Shown: in pieces, positions 33,244 to 41,702 of the stretch
Position numbering within the stretch: position 1 is the stretch's first letter
How the letters are laid out: every line of letters begins with the position of its first letter
DNA from: Haloarchaeobius iranensis
GTDB taxonomy: Archaea > Halobacteriota > Halobacteria > Halobacteriales > Natrialbaceae
Reading direction: 5' to 3'
Assembly (NCBI RefSeq): GCF_900103505.1
Contig: NZ_FNIA01000013.1
Coordinates: forward strand, 29,433-93,432
DNA: 64,000 bases
Notes under the pieces: model-generated
What the model saw: only the letters and a program-made list of their open reading frames with translations
Database searches by the model: none
Told to the model about the DNA's origin: nothing
Program-made: the position numbers and the translations under genes

Positions 33244-33671
33244 TCCTTGTCTCGAACGAAGTGAGAGACAGTACCGGCAGCGGGAATTGAACCAGGGAGC
33301 GAACGGGGTGAGCGACCGTGGTTCGGTTCCCGGACGGCGCACGTCTCCCCACCCACCGGATGCGGACCTCGGCACTGGACGCCCCCAGCATCCGGCTGGT
33401 GGCGCTGTTGCGGAATCGCAGTTCGGTCCCGCGCGTACAGGCGCTGGTTGGACGCGGGAACCCGAGCTTTCGAGTCCGTCGCGAACGGTCATCCGGTTCG
33501 GTTCGAAACCACCGGGTAACGAGTTCCTGACGCAGAAAACCACCCGACAGCGCGGCAGGTAAAAGACCGTATTATTCCCGTTGGGTCGCTTACACTCCGA
33601 ACGACGGTGAGGTAATCCGTGGTTAGCTATGTCCCCACGTATCAATGTTGTGGCCGGGGAGTTGGAAGGCC
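33244..33671. repeat. tRNA-derived fragments and apparently non-coding spacer
   Basis: An inverted copy of the T-arm (CGGGAATTGAACC, 33281-33293) is an exact reverse complement of 33222-33234. A direct copy of the tRNA 3' end lies at 33321-33341 (19 of 21 bases match). Another CGAACGAAGTGAG repeat is at 33253. From about 33345 to 33640 I see no convincing gene; composition becomes less GC-rich near 33540-33640, with TATTATTCCC near 33572. Confidence 0.7.
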
Positions 33672-33929
33672 GTGAGCCAAAACGCACAATCTGATACTGG
33701 GGGTATCGATCCACCCGCGACGGGTGAACAGCGGAGGGCGGAGTCGCTCGTGTTCGACGTCCTCTCCGAATCGACGGTCGCCGAGCGGTGGCCACAGCTC
33801 GAACGTGGCTACTCGTCGAACGACTTCGTGACCATCCAGGCCGCAGTCGCGGTCGAGTGGGACGACATCGAGCACGAGGACCTCGACGTCGAGCCGGAAG
33901 CGCTACTCGACTGTGCGGAGGGGGAGTGA
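33672..33929 (+). CDS. Short acidic hypothetical protein
   Basis: An 85-residue protein from GTG 33672 (an in-frame ATG at 33645 would add nine residues, MLWPGSWKA, that look non-coding). The C-terminal part (LESTVAERW-like ESTVAERWPQLERGYSSNDFVTIQAAVAVEWDDIEHEDL) is acidic and probably folded. Function not recognised. It is followed, after one base, by a small membrane protein gene, so the two form a pair. Confidence 0.5.
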   Translation: MSQNAQSDTGGIDPPATGEQRRAESLVFDVLSESTVAERWPQLERGYSSNDFVTIQAAVAVEWDDIEHEDLDVEPEALLDCAEGE

Positions 33930-33930
33930 G

Positions 33931-34110
33931 ATGCGGTTCCCGACCATGGTCCGGCTGGTGGTCGGTCTGGCGTTGTTCGCACTGACCGCACTCGCCCTGG
34001 CGTGGTCGCTCGAGGGAGCGGTGTACGCGCTGGGGTCGATCGGCATCCTCGCAGTCTGTCTGTTCACGGTCGGACTCGCGCTCGAACCGGAGCTTCGAGG
34101 CACCTACTGA
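33931..34110 (+). CDS. Small two-segment membrane protein
   Basis: A 59-residue protein with two membrane segments (about 5-24 and 29-50). A strong purine-rich Shine-Dalgarno (GGAGGGGGAG) lies just upstream of ATG 33931, one base behind the stop of the preceding gene, so translation is probably coupled. No function recognised. Confidence 0.6.
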   Translation: MRFPTMVRLVVGLALFALTALALAWSLEGAVYALGSIGILAVCLFTVGLALEPELRGTY

Positions 34111-34221
34111 TTCCACAGCTTCGCGGCGTCATCCCGCTGGCGCCCTCGCACTTCTTCGCGCACCGTCCACGGAGCAGCGGCTTCGGGGTCCGAGTAGCCT
34201 GAGAAGCGCAGACAGCCGAGC

Positions 34222-34374
34222 CTACCGCGACGGCGACGAGCGATGGTCCGTCTGCTCGGTGACGGCGACGGTGGTATCGGACTCGATCCAGGCGTCTAAG
34301 TTCTCTCGGTCGTAGATGATGAGTCCGTTGACCGTCTCGCGGCCGACGTACCGTTCGGAATCCGTATCTTCCAT
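34222..34374 (-). CDS. Small acidic protein (DUF7331-like)
   Basis: A 50-residue protein starting MEDTDSERYVGRETVNGLII. The central pattern VNGLIIYDRENLDAWIESDTTV matches what I recall of the haloarchaeal DUF7331 family (small proteins of about 50-60 residues, function unknown). ATG 34374 is chosen since upstream in-frame sequence is Arg/Pro-rich and not protein-like. No operon partners. Confidence 0.6.
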   Translation of the reverse strand: MEDTDSERYVGRETVNGLIIYDRENLDAWIESDTTVAVTEQTDHRSSPSR

Positions 34375-34437
34375 TCGAGTCGATTCAGGATTCCGCCGCG
34401 CTGGGCTTATGTTTGCTGGCCGGCGTGGCCACAACGC

Positions 34438-34716
34438 CTAAGCACCGGACAGCGACTTCGTGCAGTTGCGACAGTACCGGTAGCGCGAGTCGGGCTCGTT
34501 CGACGCGCCGCAGTGTGGACAGCGGCGACTGTCGGTCGTCTCGCTGCCGCGGACCGAGGTGTTCGCCACGGTCCGGTCGATGCCTGCCGGGTCGCCGCCT
34601 GCAGGGTCCGGCGTCGGGTCGTCGTCGACCTGCCGGCGGTAGTAGGCGTACACGGCGAACTGCAGGACAGCGAACACGACGAGGTAGCCGAGGGTCCAGT
34701 CCCAGACGTTCGCCAT
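34438..34716 (-). CDS. Membrane-anchored zinc-ribbon protein
   Basis: A 92-residue protein: one N-terminal membrane segment (about 6-26), a Pro/Asp-rich linker and a C-terminal zinc ribbon CPHCGASNEPDSRYRYCRNC (two CxxC knuckles). Such DUF7577-like proteins are common in haloarchaea and of unknown role. TATAAG about 27 nt upstream (near 34743-34750) supports the start and a leaderless message. Confidence 0.72.
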   Translation of the reverse strand: MANVWDWTLGYLVVFAVLQFAVYAYYRRQVDDDPTPDPAGGDPAGIDRTVANTSVRGSETTDSRRCPHCGASNEPDSRYRYCRNCTKSLSGA

Positions 34717-34774
34717 ACTATGCTATAGTGTGCCATGGGACTTATACCGTTCGCCAGTTGTCGTCCCGAGAGGG

Positions 34775-35857
34775 TCACGGCGGTCTGACGCGGTAGACCT
34801 CGTCGTCGGTCGGGTCCGGGTCGCCGCGTCCGTCCTGGTTGCTGGTGGTGAAGTAGAGGTGGTCGTCGGGGCCGGTGAACGTCGTCCGGAGCCGACCGAG
34901 GTTACCGTAGAGGGTGTTCTGGGACGCCACGTCGTCAGCGTCGAGGCTGACCTGGCGCAGGTGCGTGCCCACCAGCGCCCCGACGAAGAAGCTGTCCTGC
35001 CAGCGCTCGATCGGGCCGGTGTAGTAGGCGAGCCCGGCCGGGCCGATGGAGGGAGTCCACGTGACCAGCGGCTCGACGTACGTCTCCCGGTCGCTCTCGC
35101 CGCTGACCGCCGGCCAGCCGTAGTTCCCGCCGGCCTCCAGTCGGTTGAGCTCGTCGGCCTCGTCCGGTCCGTGCTCGACGGCGTAGACGGACCCGCCGAC
35201 GAACGAGAGGCCCTGCGGGTTCCGGTGGCCGTAGGTGTACACCGGGCTGTCGAACGGGTTGCCCGGGTCGGGGTCGCCGTTGCGGGTGATCCGGAGCACC
35301 TTCCCGGCGAGTGAGTCCCGGGACTGCGCCGTGCTCGGCTCGCCGGCGTCGCCGGTCGTCACCCAGAGCGCGCCGTCGGGGCCGAACTCGAGTCGGCCGC
35401 CGTTGTGGACGGTGTTCGCCGGGATGCCGTCGAGGACGACCGAGTCGACGGCGAACTCGCGGTCGGCGTCGAGTCGCAGCACCCGGTTGGCCAGCCCCGC
35501 TTCGCCGTCGTAGGTCTGGTAGACGTAGGCATCGCGCGGGTTCCGGGGGTCGAACGCGAGACCGAGGAGGCCGCCCTCGCCGAAGTTGGCGGTGCTGTCG
35601 AGGGTCCTGACGGGGCCGCGGTCGTTCCCCATCGCTCGGACGACCCGTCCCGGCCGCTCGGTGACGAACAGGTTGCCAGTCTCGGGGTGGAACGACGCCC
35701 CCCACGGCGTGTCGAGGCGCATCCGGACGCGCTCGAGTCGGAGCGGGGCACCGTCCTTGATGGTCGTCCCCTCGCCGGTGTCGGGCGGGGTCAGACAGCC
35801 GGCGACGCCACTGGCGAGGCCGACACCGACCGTGGCGAGGAGGCGGCGACGCTTCAT
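34775..35857 (-). CDS. PQQ-dependent sugar dehydrogenase-like lipoprotein
   Basis: A 360-residue beta-propeller of the glucose/sorbosone dehydrogenase (GSDH) family. Export: MKRRRLLATVGVGLASGVAGC has a twin-Arg motif and lipobox with Cys21, so it is a Tat lipoprotein. Family marks: LDTPWGASFHPE, GGLLGLAFDPRNP, HNGGRLEFGPDGALWVTTGD, YGHRNPQGL and the acidic VEHGPDEADELN with GGNYGWP. Family members oxidise aldose sugars outside the cell; PQQ use in haloarchaea is not proven. The gene stands alone, opposite in direction to its plus-strand neighbours further away. Confidence 0.85.
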   Translation of the reverse strand: MKRRRLLATVGVGLASGVAGCLTPPDTGEGTTIKDGAPLRLERVRMRLDTPWGASFHPETGNLFVTERPGRVVRAMGNDRGPVRTLDSTANFGEGGLLGLAFDPRNPRDAYVYQTYDGEAGLANRVLRLDADREFAVDSVVLDGIPANTVHNGGRLEFGPDGALWVTTGDAGEPSTAQSRDSLAGKVLRITRNGDPDPGNPFDSPVYTYGHRNPQGLSFVGGSVYAVEHGPDEADELNRLEAGGNYGWPAVSGESDRETYVEPLVTWTPSIGPAGLAYYTGPIERWQDSFFVGALVGTHLRQVSLDADDVASQNTLYGNLGRLRTTFTGPDDHLYFTTSNQDGRGDPDPTDDEVYRVRPP

Positions 35858-35892
35858 TACACCGACTTTTCACACGACAGAGTAAAAACCTG

Positions 35893-36792
35893 TTACTTCG
35901 TCGGCGACAGGTCGCGCCCGAACTCGTCGAACGTGTCGAGGTCCTCGGGCAGTTCGTACTCGAGCTCGCGTTCGTCCCGGCGGTCCACGTTCGCGTCCTC
36001 GAGCGGGGTGGCGACGTCCTCCCAGCCGGGCTTGACGCGGACGCTCTTTGCGGGCTGGCCGACGGCGACGTGGTGGTCGGGCACGTCGCTGGCGACGATG
36101 CTCTTGGCGCCGACGACGGCGTTCTCCCCGACGCGACAGCCCGCCCGGACCATCGAGTCGTAGGTGACGCGGGCGTCGTCGTCGACGATGGTGTGGAAGT
36201 TCGACACCGCAGTCTGGTCGACGATGTCGTGGTCGTGGCTGTAGATGTGGGCGTCGTCGGAGATGGAGACACGGTCGCCGATTGTCAGCGTCCCGCGGTC
36301 GTCGAGGTGGACGTCGTCGTGGACGACCACGTTGTCGCCGACGCTGATGTTGTGGCCGTAGGTGAAGGAGATATCCTTGAAGAACCGGCAGTCATCCCCG
36401 CACTCGTCGAACAGGTGGTCGGCGAGCATCGCCCGGAAGCGCAGCGCGAACTCGACGTTGTCGGCCATCGGCGTGGCGTCGAACTGCCGCCAGAGCCACT
36501 GGAGGTGCTTCGAGCGCTCGAAGCGCTCCTCGTCCTTCTCGGCGTAGTACTCCGACTCGAGCGTCGTGTTGCACGGGTCGTAGCCCTGGAGACGGACGCG
36601 CTCGGCCGGCGAGACCGTCGCGTCGTTCTGCCAGCGCTCGTAGGCGTCACGGTCGCCGTGCAGGTCGACCAGCGTCTCCTCGACGACCGTGCAGGTGTCC
36701 TCGTCGGACGAGAGCCGCTCGTCGACCTCGTCGATGAAGGCCCGAACACCAGCCTCCGCGTCGGCCGGGAGCGAGACGTGCCGTTTCGTCAT
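35893..36792 (-). CDS. Left-handed beta-helix acyltransferase
   Basis: A 299-residue hexapeptide-repeat protein. The N-terminal 130 residues are helical (a maltose/galactoside O-acetyltransferase-like cap); the repeats run from about 135 to 240 (e.g. ISVGDNVVVHDDVHLDD, RVGENAVVGAKSIVASDVPDHHVAVGQPAKSVR). The active-site His of the family is in IYSHDHDI. The product probably acetylates a sugar or related hydroxyl. The family usually has about 190-220 residues; this one is longer at both ends. ATG 36792 has GGGGAGCC immediately before it. Confidence 0.83.
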   Translation of the reverse strand: MTKRHVSLPADAEAGVRAFIDEVDERLSSDEDTCTVVEETLVDLHGDRDAYERWQNDATVSPAERVRLQGYDPCNTTLESEYYAEKDEERFERSKHLQWLWRQFDATPMADNVEFALRFRAMLADHLFDECGDDCRFFKDISFTYGHNISVGDNVVVHDDVHLDDRGTLTIGDRVSISDDAHIYSHDHDIVDQTAVSNFHTIVDDDARVTYDSMVRAGCRVGENAVVGAKSIVASDVPDHHVAVGQPAKSVRVKPGWEDVATPLEDANVDRRDERELEYELPEDLDTFDEFGRDLSPTK

Positions 36793-36944
36793 GGCTCCCC
36801 GTTCGGCGGGCAGCCGTATGGACCTTCTGTTGTCCGAACTCCGTGCAGCAGCGGTCCGCGGCGGGGGTCGCCGTCCCGTCCGGGTCGCTGCCGCTTGCCG
36901 ACGACTGGTTACCGTTTTCAGGTGGTCAGAACAGCGGTTTCCCG

Positions 36945-37724
36945 ATGGAGCCCGTACCGTGGCCTGTGCGTCTGATTCGAACGCTCGTCCCGTCGTCGGA
37001 TGTGTCGGCCGTACGGTCGGTGCTCGACGAACACGACATCGACTACCTGCTGTTCGAGGAGGACAGCGGCCGCGACGACGCGGTGGTCGTCGAGTTCCCC
37101 CTGCCGACACAGGCGGTCGAGACGGTCCTCGACGACCTCGGGGAGGCGACGGCGGTCGACGAGACCTACACGGTCGTCGCCAGCGCGGAGGGCGTCTTCT
37201 CCGAGCACGACGACCAGCTGGAGGAACGGTTCATCACGGGGGACGAGGAGGACGACAGCATCGCGACCGAGGAGATCCGCTCGACAGCGCTCGACCTCAC
37301 GCCCAGCCCGGTGACGTACTACGCGATGACGCTACTGAGCGTGCTCGTCGCGACCGCGGGACTGTTGCTCGACTCGCCGGCCATCGTGGTCGGCTCGATG
37401 GTCATCGCCCCGCTGGTCGGCTCTGCGCTGACGGCCAGCGTCGGGACGGTGCTGCTCGACCGCGAGATGGTGCTCGACGGCTTCCGGACCCAGCTGTACG
37501 GGCTCCTGCTGGCTGTCGTCGGGGCGACCGTGTTCAGTTTGGGTCTGAAGTCGGCGGCGTTCCTGCCGCCGGCGCTCGACGTGACGACGACCCAGCAGAT
37601 ATCCCAGCGCATCTCCCGGTCTGCTCTCGGTCACGGTCGGCCTCTGCGCGGCCGCGGCCGCCGTCGTCGTCCAGTTCGTCGAGCAACAGACGGCGACGGA
37701 CAGCGCCAGGACCTCTCCGAATGA
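36945..37724 (+). pseudogene. DUF389/TIGR00341-type membrane protein, frameshifted and truncated
   Basis: The first 225 codons encode a normal DUF389-family start (VRLIRTLVPSSDVSAVRSVL; then STALDLTPSPVTYYAMTLLS and SPAIVVGSMVIAPLVGSAL). At about 37611-37616 the frame changes: the family continues QRISPGLLS, but here ATCTCCCGGTCTG gives QRISRSALGHGR, an Arg-rich tail. Reading one base later restores SPGLLSVTVGLC for a short stretch, consistent with loss of two bases from a TC-rich run. The remaining family C-terminus (several more membrane segments) is missing altogether. So both a frameshift and a 3' deletion are likely. The start may be ATG 36945 or GTG 36966. Confidence 0.75.
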
Positions 37725-37762
37725 CGACAAGATTTACACGCGCCGGGCACCGACTGCCCGTC

Positions 37763-37963
37763 ATGCCCGGTACGTCCCACCCCAGCGGTGATGCCGACTC
37801 GTCGATCAGCGGTGCGGCCCTCGGCGGTATCGGCGGTGCCTTCGGTGCGACCGTCGCGTTCAGCACAGTCTCCGGCCCCCTCGCCATCGCCGGGGTTACG
37901 GCCGGCATAACGCTCGCCATCATCGGTATCGGTGCGCTCGTGTTCGATGTCGACCTGACGTAG
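37763..37963 (+). CDS. Small glycine-rich membrane protein
   Basis: A 66-residue protein with Gly/Ala-rich hydrophobic segments (about 16-36 and 38-62), starting MPGTSHPSGDADSSISGAAL. GATTTACAC about 30 nt upstream is a likely promoter for a leaderless message. No function recognised. It lies directly behind the broken DUF389 gene. Confidence 0.58.
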   Translation: MPGTSHPSGDADSSISGAALGGIGGAFGATVAFSTVSGPLAIAGVTAGITLAIIGIGALVFDVDLT

Positions 37964-38040
37964 CCGGCGTCCCGTGGCCCTTTCCCGCGAGCTGGGACCG
38001 AAACGCACTCGCTAAGTGGCACCGTTCCCTAGCCGGGAGT

Positions 38041-39138
38041 ATGCAGTACCGCGAACTCGGAGACTCCGGCGTCGAGGTGTCCGAAATCGGCTTCGGCGCG
38101 TGGGTCGTCGGCACGGACTGGTGGGGCGACCGCACGGAGGAACAGGCGGTCGAGATGCTGCAGTACGCCCACGACCAGGGCATCACCTACTTCGACACCG
38201 GTGACGTGTACGGCCACGGGCGTAGCGAGGAGCTCGTCGGCGAGGCCCTCGGCGACCGACGCGACGACGTGACCGTCGCGACGAAGGTCGGCTACGACTT
38301 CTACAACAACCCGCAGGCGGGCCACGGCGAGCTCCCGAAGGAGATCACACCGGAGTGGATCCGCACCGCGACCGAGCGGAGCCTCGACCGCCTCGGCTTC
38401 GACTACGTCGACGTGCTTCAGCTGCACAACGCGAACGTCGACGAGGTCGACGCGGACGTGCTCGAGGTCCTCGACGAGCTCCGCGAGGAGGGCCTCGTCG
38501 ACGCCATCGGCTGGGCGCTCGGCCCCTCCATCGGCTGGCTCGCCGAGGGCGACATGGCCATCGAACAGGAGTTCGACTCGTTGCAGCTCGTCTGGAACGT
38601 GCTCGAACAGGAGGTCGGCGACCACTTCCTCGACACCATCGAGCGCACCGGCTCGGGGACGAGTCTCATCCCCCGCGTCCCGCACTCCTCCGGCCTGCTG
38701 AACGAGCAGGTCACGCCGGAGACGGAGCTCGACGACGGGGACCACCGCTCCTACCGTCCCGACGAGTGGTACGAGACGGGCTGGGAGAAGGTCGAGGCGC
38801 TCCGGTTCCTCGAACGCGCCGACGAGGGGACCTCGTCGAACTCCCGGACGCAGTCCGGGAACGACCGCGAGCGCACGATGTCCCAGGCCAGCATCCGGTG
38901 GCTCCTCTCGCACAGCGAGGTCGCGACGGTGACCCCGACGTTCCGCACGAAGGACGACATCGACGAGTGGGCGGCCGCGAGCGACGTGCCGCCGCTCAGC
39001 GACGAGGAGGTCACGCGCGTCGCCGAGCTGTACGCCGACGACTTCGGCATCGAACGCGACGACGGGATGGACGTGCTCCGCTCGTCGGTCGGCGGCGAGG
39101 ACATCGACGCGGCGAACATCGACAAGCAGGCGACCTGA
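38041..39138 (+). CDS. Aldo/keto reductase
   Basis: A 365-residue AKR of the type that begins MQYRELGDSGVEVSEIGFGA. Catalytic tetrad: Asp in TYFDTGDVYGHGRSEEL with Tyr following (about 57-62), Lys in VTVATKVGYD (about 85) and the expected His replaced by LQLHNANVDEVD (His present in QLHN, about 124). The family reduces aldehydes/ketones with NADPH. A Ser/Thr-rich insertion (DEGTSSNSRTQSGNDRER) near 265 is longer than usual. No linked pathway genes. Confidence 0.87.
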   Translation: MQYRELGDSGVEVSEIGFGAWVVGTDWWGDRTEEQAVEMLQYAHDQGITYFDTGDVYGHGRSEELVGEALGDRRDDVTVATKVGYDFYNNPQAGHGELPKEITPEWIRTATERSLDRLGFDYVDVLQLHNANVDEVDADVLEVLDELREEGLVDAIGWALGPSIGWLAEGDMAIEQEFDSLQLVWNVLEQEVGDHFLDTIERTGSGTSLIPRVPHSSGLLNEQVTPETELDDGDHRSYRPDEWYETGWEKVEALRFLERADEGTSSNSRTQSGNDRERTMSQASIRWLLSHSEVATVTPTFRTKDDIDEWAAASDVPPLSDEEVTRVAELYADDFGIERDDGMDVLRSSVGGEDIDAANIDKQAT

Positions 39139-39460
39139 AAACGCCGGACTAATCTGTCCATTCGCCTGGAAAACGGGCGATTACCTTTCTGTCTCGGGGT
39201 TCACGCTACTCCTGCTCTCGGCTCCGACGGTCGGATTCCGTCGAGCGAGAGCCTGGCCGATTCCGGGCCGCACCAACCCCCTGCCGCGCAGACTCCCCCC
39301 ACTGACGCGGGGCGGGGGCGGTCGTCGTGTTCGCTCCGAACACGGGACTGCTACCCCTTTCTTTCGGCTGGAGCCCCGTCACAGTCGGGCGAATACACGC
39401 GCCGAGTTTTACTTTCACTCCGCAGTCCCGACGACTGCTGTGGCGGGCCGCCGTGGCCGG
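39139..39460. other. Spacer without a recognised gene
   Basis: 322 bp between convergent genes (aldo/keto reductase and pitA). It contains one clear hairpin, GTGTTCG-CTC-CGAACAC at 39327-39343, which may end transcription of either gene. I see no tRNA, box C/D pattern or credible small ORF. Confidence 0.55.
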
Positions 39461-40942
39461 TCAGGCCAGGAAGACGTGGCGCGGGCGGTCCGCCAGCACG
39501 TCGCGCCCCCAGTCGACCGTGTCCGAGAACGCGTCCGACCGGAAGAACGCCATCGCGTCGTCCTGGGACTCCCAGCGCGAGGCGATGAACATGTCGTTCT
39601 CGTCCTCGCGGTTGGCGAGCAGGTCCGTGGTGATGTGGCCGTCCATGTCCGCGAGCACGTTCCCGACGGTCTCGAACTTCTCGACGAAGTCCGTGCGCTT
39701 CTCGGGCTTGGTGGCGTAGAACATCCCCATCGTCCCCCAGGTGTCGGCCGCGGCGTCGTCGCCGGCCTGCCGGACGATGCCGGGCAGGTCCGAGAGGAAG
39801 CCACTGGCCGTGTCGGCGGCGGACTGGGTCTCCCAGACGCTCGCGACCGCCGTCGGGGCGTCGCCGTCGGACTGGTACACCGCCGTCTTCACGTGGGAGT
39901 CGTAGTGCTCGAAGTTCGAGCGCAGTCCCTCGACCTCGTCGAACAGTTCGTCCGGGTCGGCGTCGGAGTAGAGGACGACGGCGTAGACGTCCTCGCCGTG
40001 GGGCTGACCCCCGTAGACACCCTCCTCCTCGAGCGCGGAGCGCACGTCCGCGCCGTGGTCGGTGGCCGGGCGCTCGTCCTCGTCGCCGTCGCCGTGGTGG
40101 TGTCCGCCTTCGCCGTCGCCGTGATGGCCACCCTCACCGTGGCCGTGTGCGTCGCCCTCCTCGGCGGGGACGGCCTCGCCGGCCATGAACGCCGGGAGGT
40201 CGCGCGGCTCGAACCGGCGGCCGGTGTAGAACTGGCCGAACTCGGCGAACCGGGAGGTGGACGGGTCGAAGCGCATCTCGTACAGCAGGTCCTTCACGTC
40301 GGTCATGTCGTCGGCCCAGAGCGTGACGCCCCACTCGTGGTCGTCGAGACCGACGCTCCCCGTGATCATCTGCTGGACCTTGCCGCCGTAGTCGCGGCCG
40401 ATGTCGCCGTGGCTCGCCATGTGCTCGGCGCGGTCCTCGAACGGCAGGTCGTACCAGTTGTCCTCGGCGGTGCGGCGCTTGGACATCGGGTAGAAGGAGA
40501 GGTAGTCCATGTCCGGTATCTCCGGGTGGAGGCGCGACTGGATGTACTGCGCCAGCCCGGAGTCGTCGTCGACCTCGCCCTCGAAGTACTCCCGGGCACG
40601 CTCGGTGTAGCCCGAGGCCTCCGTGACAGAGATGTACGAGCTCGTCTGCTCGGTGAACCCCGCGAACTCCGTCGACTCGAAGCCGCGTTCGAGCTGGTCC
40701 AACTCGTCGAGTGTCGGGCGCAGGTGCAGTACCACGAGGTCGGCCTTGTGGCCGAGCACGGTGTAGACCGCCGTCCCGCCCGTCTCGGGGTCGCTGTGGG
40801 TGTCGAGGAACGCGATGCCCTCCCCGACGGCCCGCTCGCGCGTTCGCTCCGGCGCGTCGCGCCACGCGTCCCAGTCCACGGTCCGGAAGTCGTGCAGTGC
40901 GTACCAGCCTTCCTCGGTCAACGGAGGTTCGCGTCGCTGCAT
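39461..40942 (-). CDS. pitA: PitA: Cld/HemQ-like heme protein fused to an ABM domain
   Basis: A 493-residue protein. Residues 1-245 are a chlorite-dismutase-like (HemQ/coproheme decarboxylase) domain, with YISVTEASGYTER and LSFYPMSKRR...NWYDLPFEDRAEHMASHGDIGRDYGGKVQQ, whose His in AEHMASHG and nearby residues include the proximal heme ligand. Residues about 258-290 are a His/Gly/Asp-rich linker (GHGEGGHHGDGEGGHHHGD), and 300-493 form an antibiotic-biosynthesis-monooxygenase (ABM)-like region in two repeats. The Cld-ABM fusion is known in haloarchaea as PitA. The Cld part probably makes heme from coproheme; the role of the ABM part is unknown. A PadR regulator gene is divergent 133 bp away. 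Confidence 0.88.
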   Translation of the reverse strand: MQRREPPLTEEGWYALHDFRTVDWDAWRDAPERTRERAVGEGIAFLDTHSDPETGGTAVYTVLGHKADLVVLHLRPTLDELDQLERGFESTEFAGFTEQTSSYISVTEASGYTERAREYFEGEVDDDSGLAQYIQSRLHPEIPDMDYLSFYPMSKRRTAEDNWYDLPFEDRAEHMASHGDIGRDYGGKVQQMITGSVGLDDHEWGVTLWADDMTDVKDLLYEMRFDPSTSRFAEFGQFYTGRRFEPRDLPAFMAGEAVPAEEGDAHGHGEGGHHGDGEGGHHHGDGDEDERPATDHGADVRSALEEEGVYGGQPHGEDVYAVVLYSDADPDELFDEVEGLRSNFEHYDSHVKTAVYQSDGDAPTAVASVWETQSAADTASGFLSDLPGIVRQAGDDAAADTWGTMGMFYATKPEKRTDFVEKFETVGNVLADMDGHITTDLLANREDENDMFIASRWESQDDAMAFFRSDAFSDTVDWGRDVLADRPRHVFLA

Positions 40943-41074
40943 GGTCGAGCGTTCGGAGACGAAGGGTAAGGACGTGTTGATTCGTCGGAGACGACGGCGG
41001 GACGCGACCGAGAACCGGGCAAGCGGTTCTCAGTATCGAAACCCTTTCACGTCCACCACGGGTACCACGCGACA

Positions 41075-41602
41075 ATGCGGAAAAGCGGTCCACCGAAGGG
41101 ACTCATCGCCTATCTGGTGCTCGAGCTGCTCGCGGAGAAACCGCGGTACGGGTACGAGATACTCAAGGAGATACGGGAGCTCAGTGGCGGCCACTGGGAG
41201 CCCTCCTACGGCTCGGTCTACCCCATCCTGTACAAGTTCGAGGACGAGGGCTGGGCCGAGCGCATCGAGCGCGAGGACGAGCCCGACCGCAAGTACTTCG
41301 AGCTGACCGACTCGGGATACGACGAACTGGACAGCCGCCGCGAGGACTCCGCGATGAAGGCCAAGGAGTTCGCCGACGTCATCCTCGGTTTCTACCACGT
41401 CTACGTCGCCTTCTCCTGCGACGACCGGTTCGAGGTGCCGCACGTCGAGGGCGAGTGGCGCTTCGACGAGACCTTCTCCGCGTGGATCGTCGAGCAGATG
41501 ATCCGCCACCACGAGCACTACTACAGCGACGAGTTCGACCGTATCGACGCCACGCCAGAGGAGTTCTACGAGGAACACGGCATCGACAACGACGAGGAGT
41601 AG
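41075..41602 (+). CDS. PadR family transcriptional regulator
   Basis: A 175-residue PadR protein: winged HTH (about 8-85) with LELLAEKPRYGYEILKEI, GSVYPILYKFEDEGW and the wing RKYFELTDSGYDEL; the C-terminal half is a helical dimerisation domain. PadR proteins usually repress a nearby gene and are released by a ligand. Divergent from pitA, so heme or iron metabolism may be the controlled process (inference). CTTTCAC near 41046 is about 28 nt before ATG 41075. Confidence 0.87.
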   Translation: MRKSGPPKGLIAYLVLELLAEKPRYGYEILKEIRELSGGHWEPSYGSVYPILYKFEDEGWAERIEREDEPDRKYFELTDSGYDELDSRREDSAMKAKEFADVILGFYHVYVAFSCDDRFEVPHVEGEWRFDETFSAWIVEQMIRHHEHYYSDEFDRIDATPEEFYEEHGIDNDEE

Positions 41603-41702
41603 CGCGCGCCGGCGTCCACGGCTGTTTGCGGTCCCCCGGTTCCAGTGTAGTGAGCGATGAGTGCGGTCACCGCCGGTTCACTCGTCGAAGCCGAACGACC
41701 CC

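Noticed and set aside
33053..33341. Short repeats near tRNA-Gly considered as a CRISPR array
   Set aside because: Only three units, imperfect, with related filler between them and clear derivation from the tRNA gene; no cas genes.
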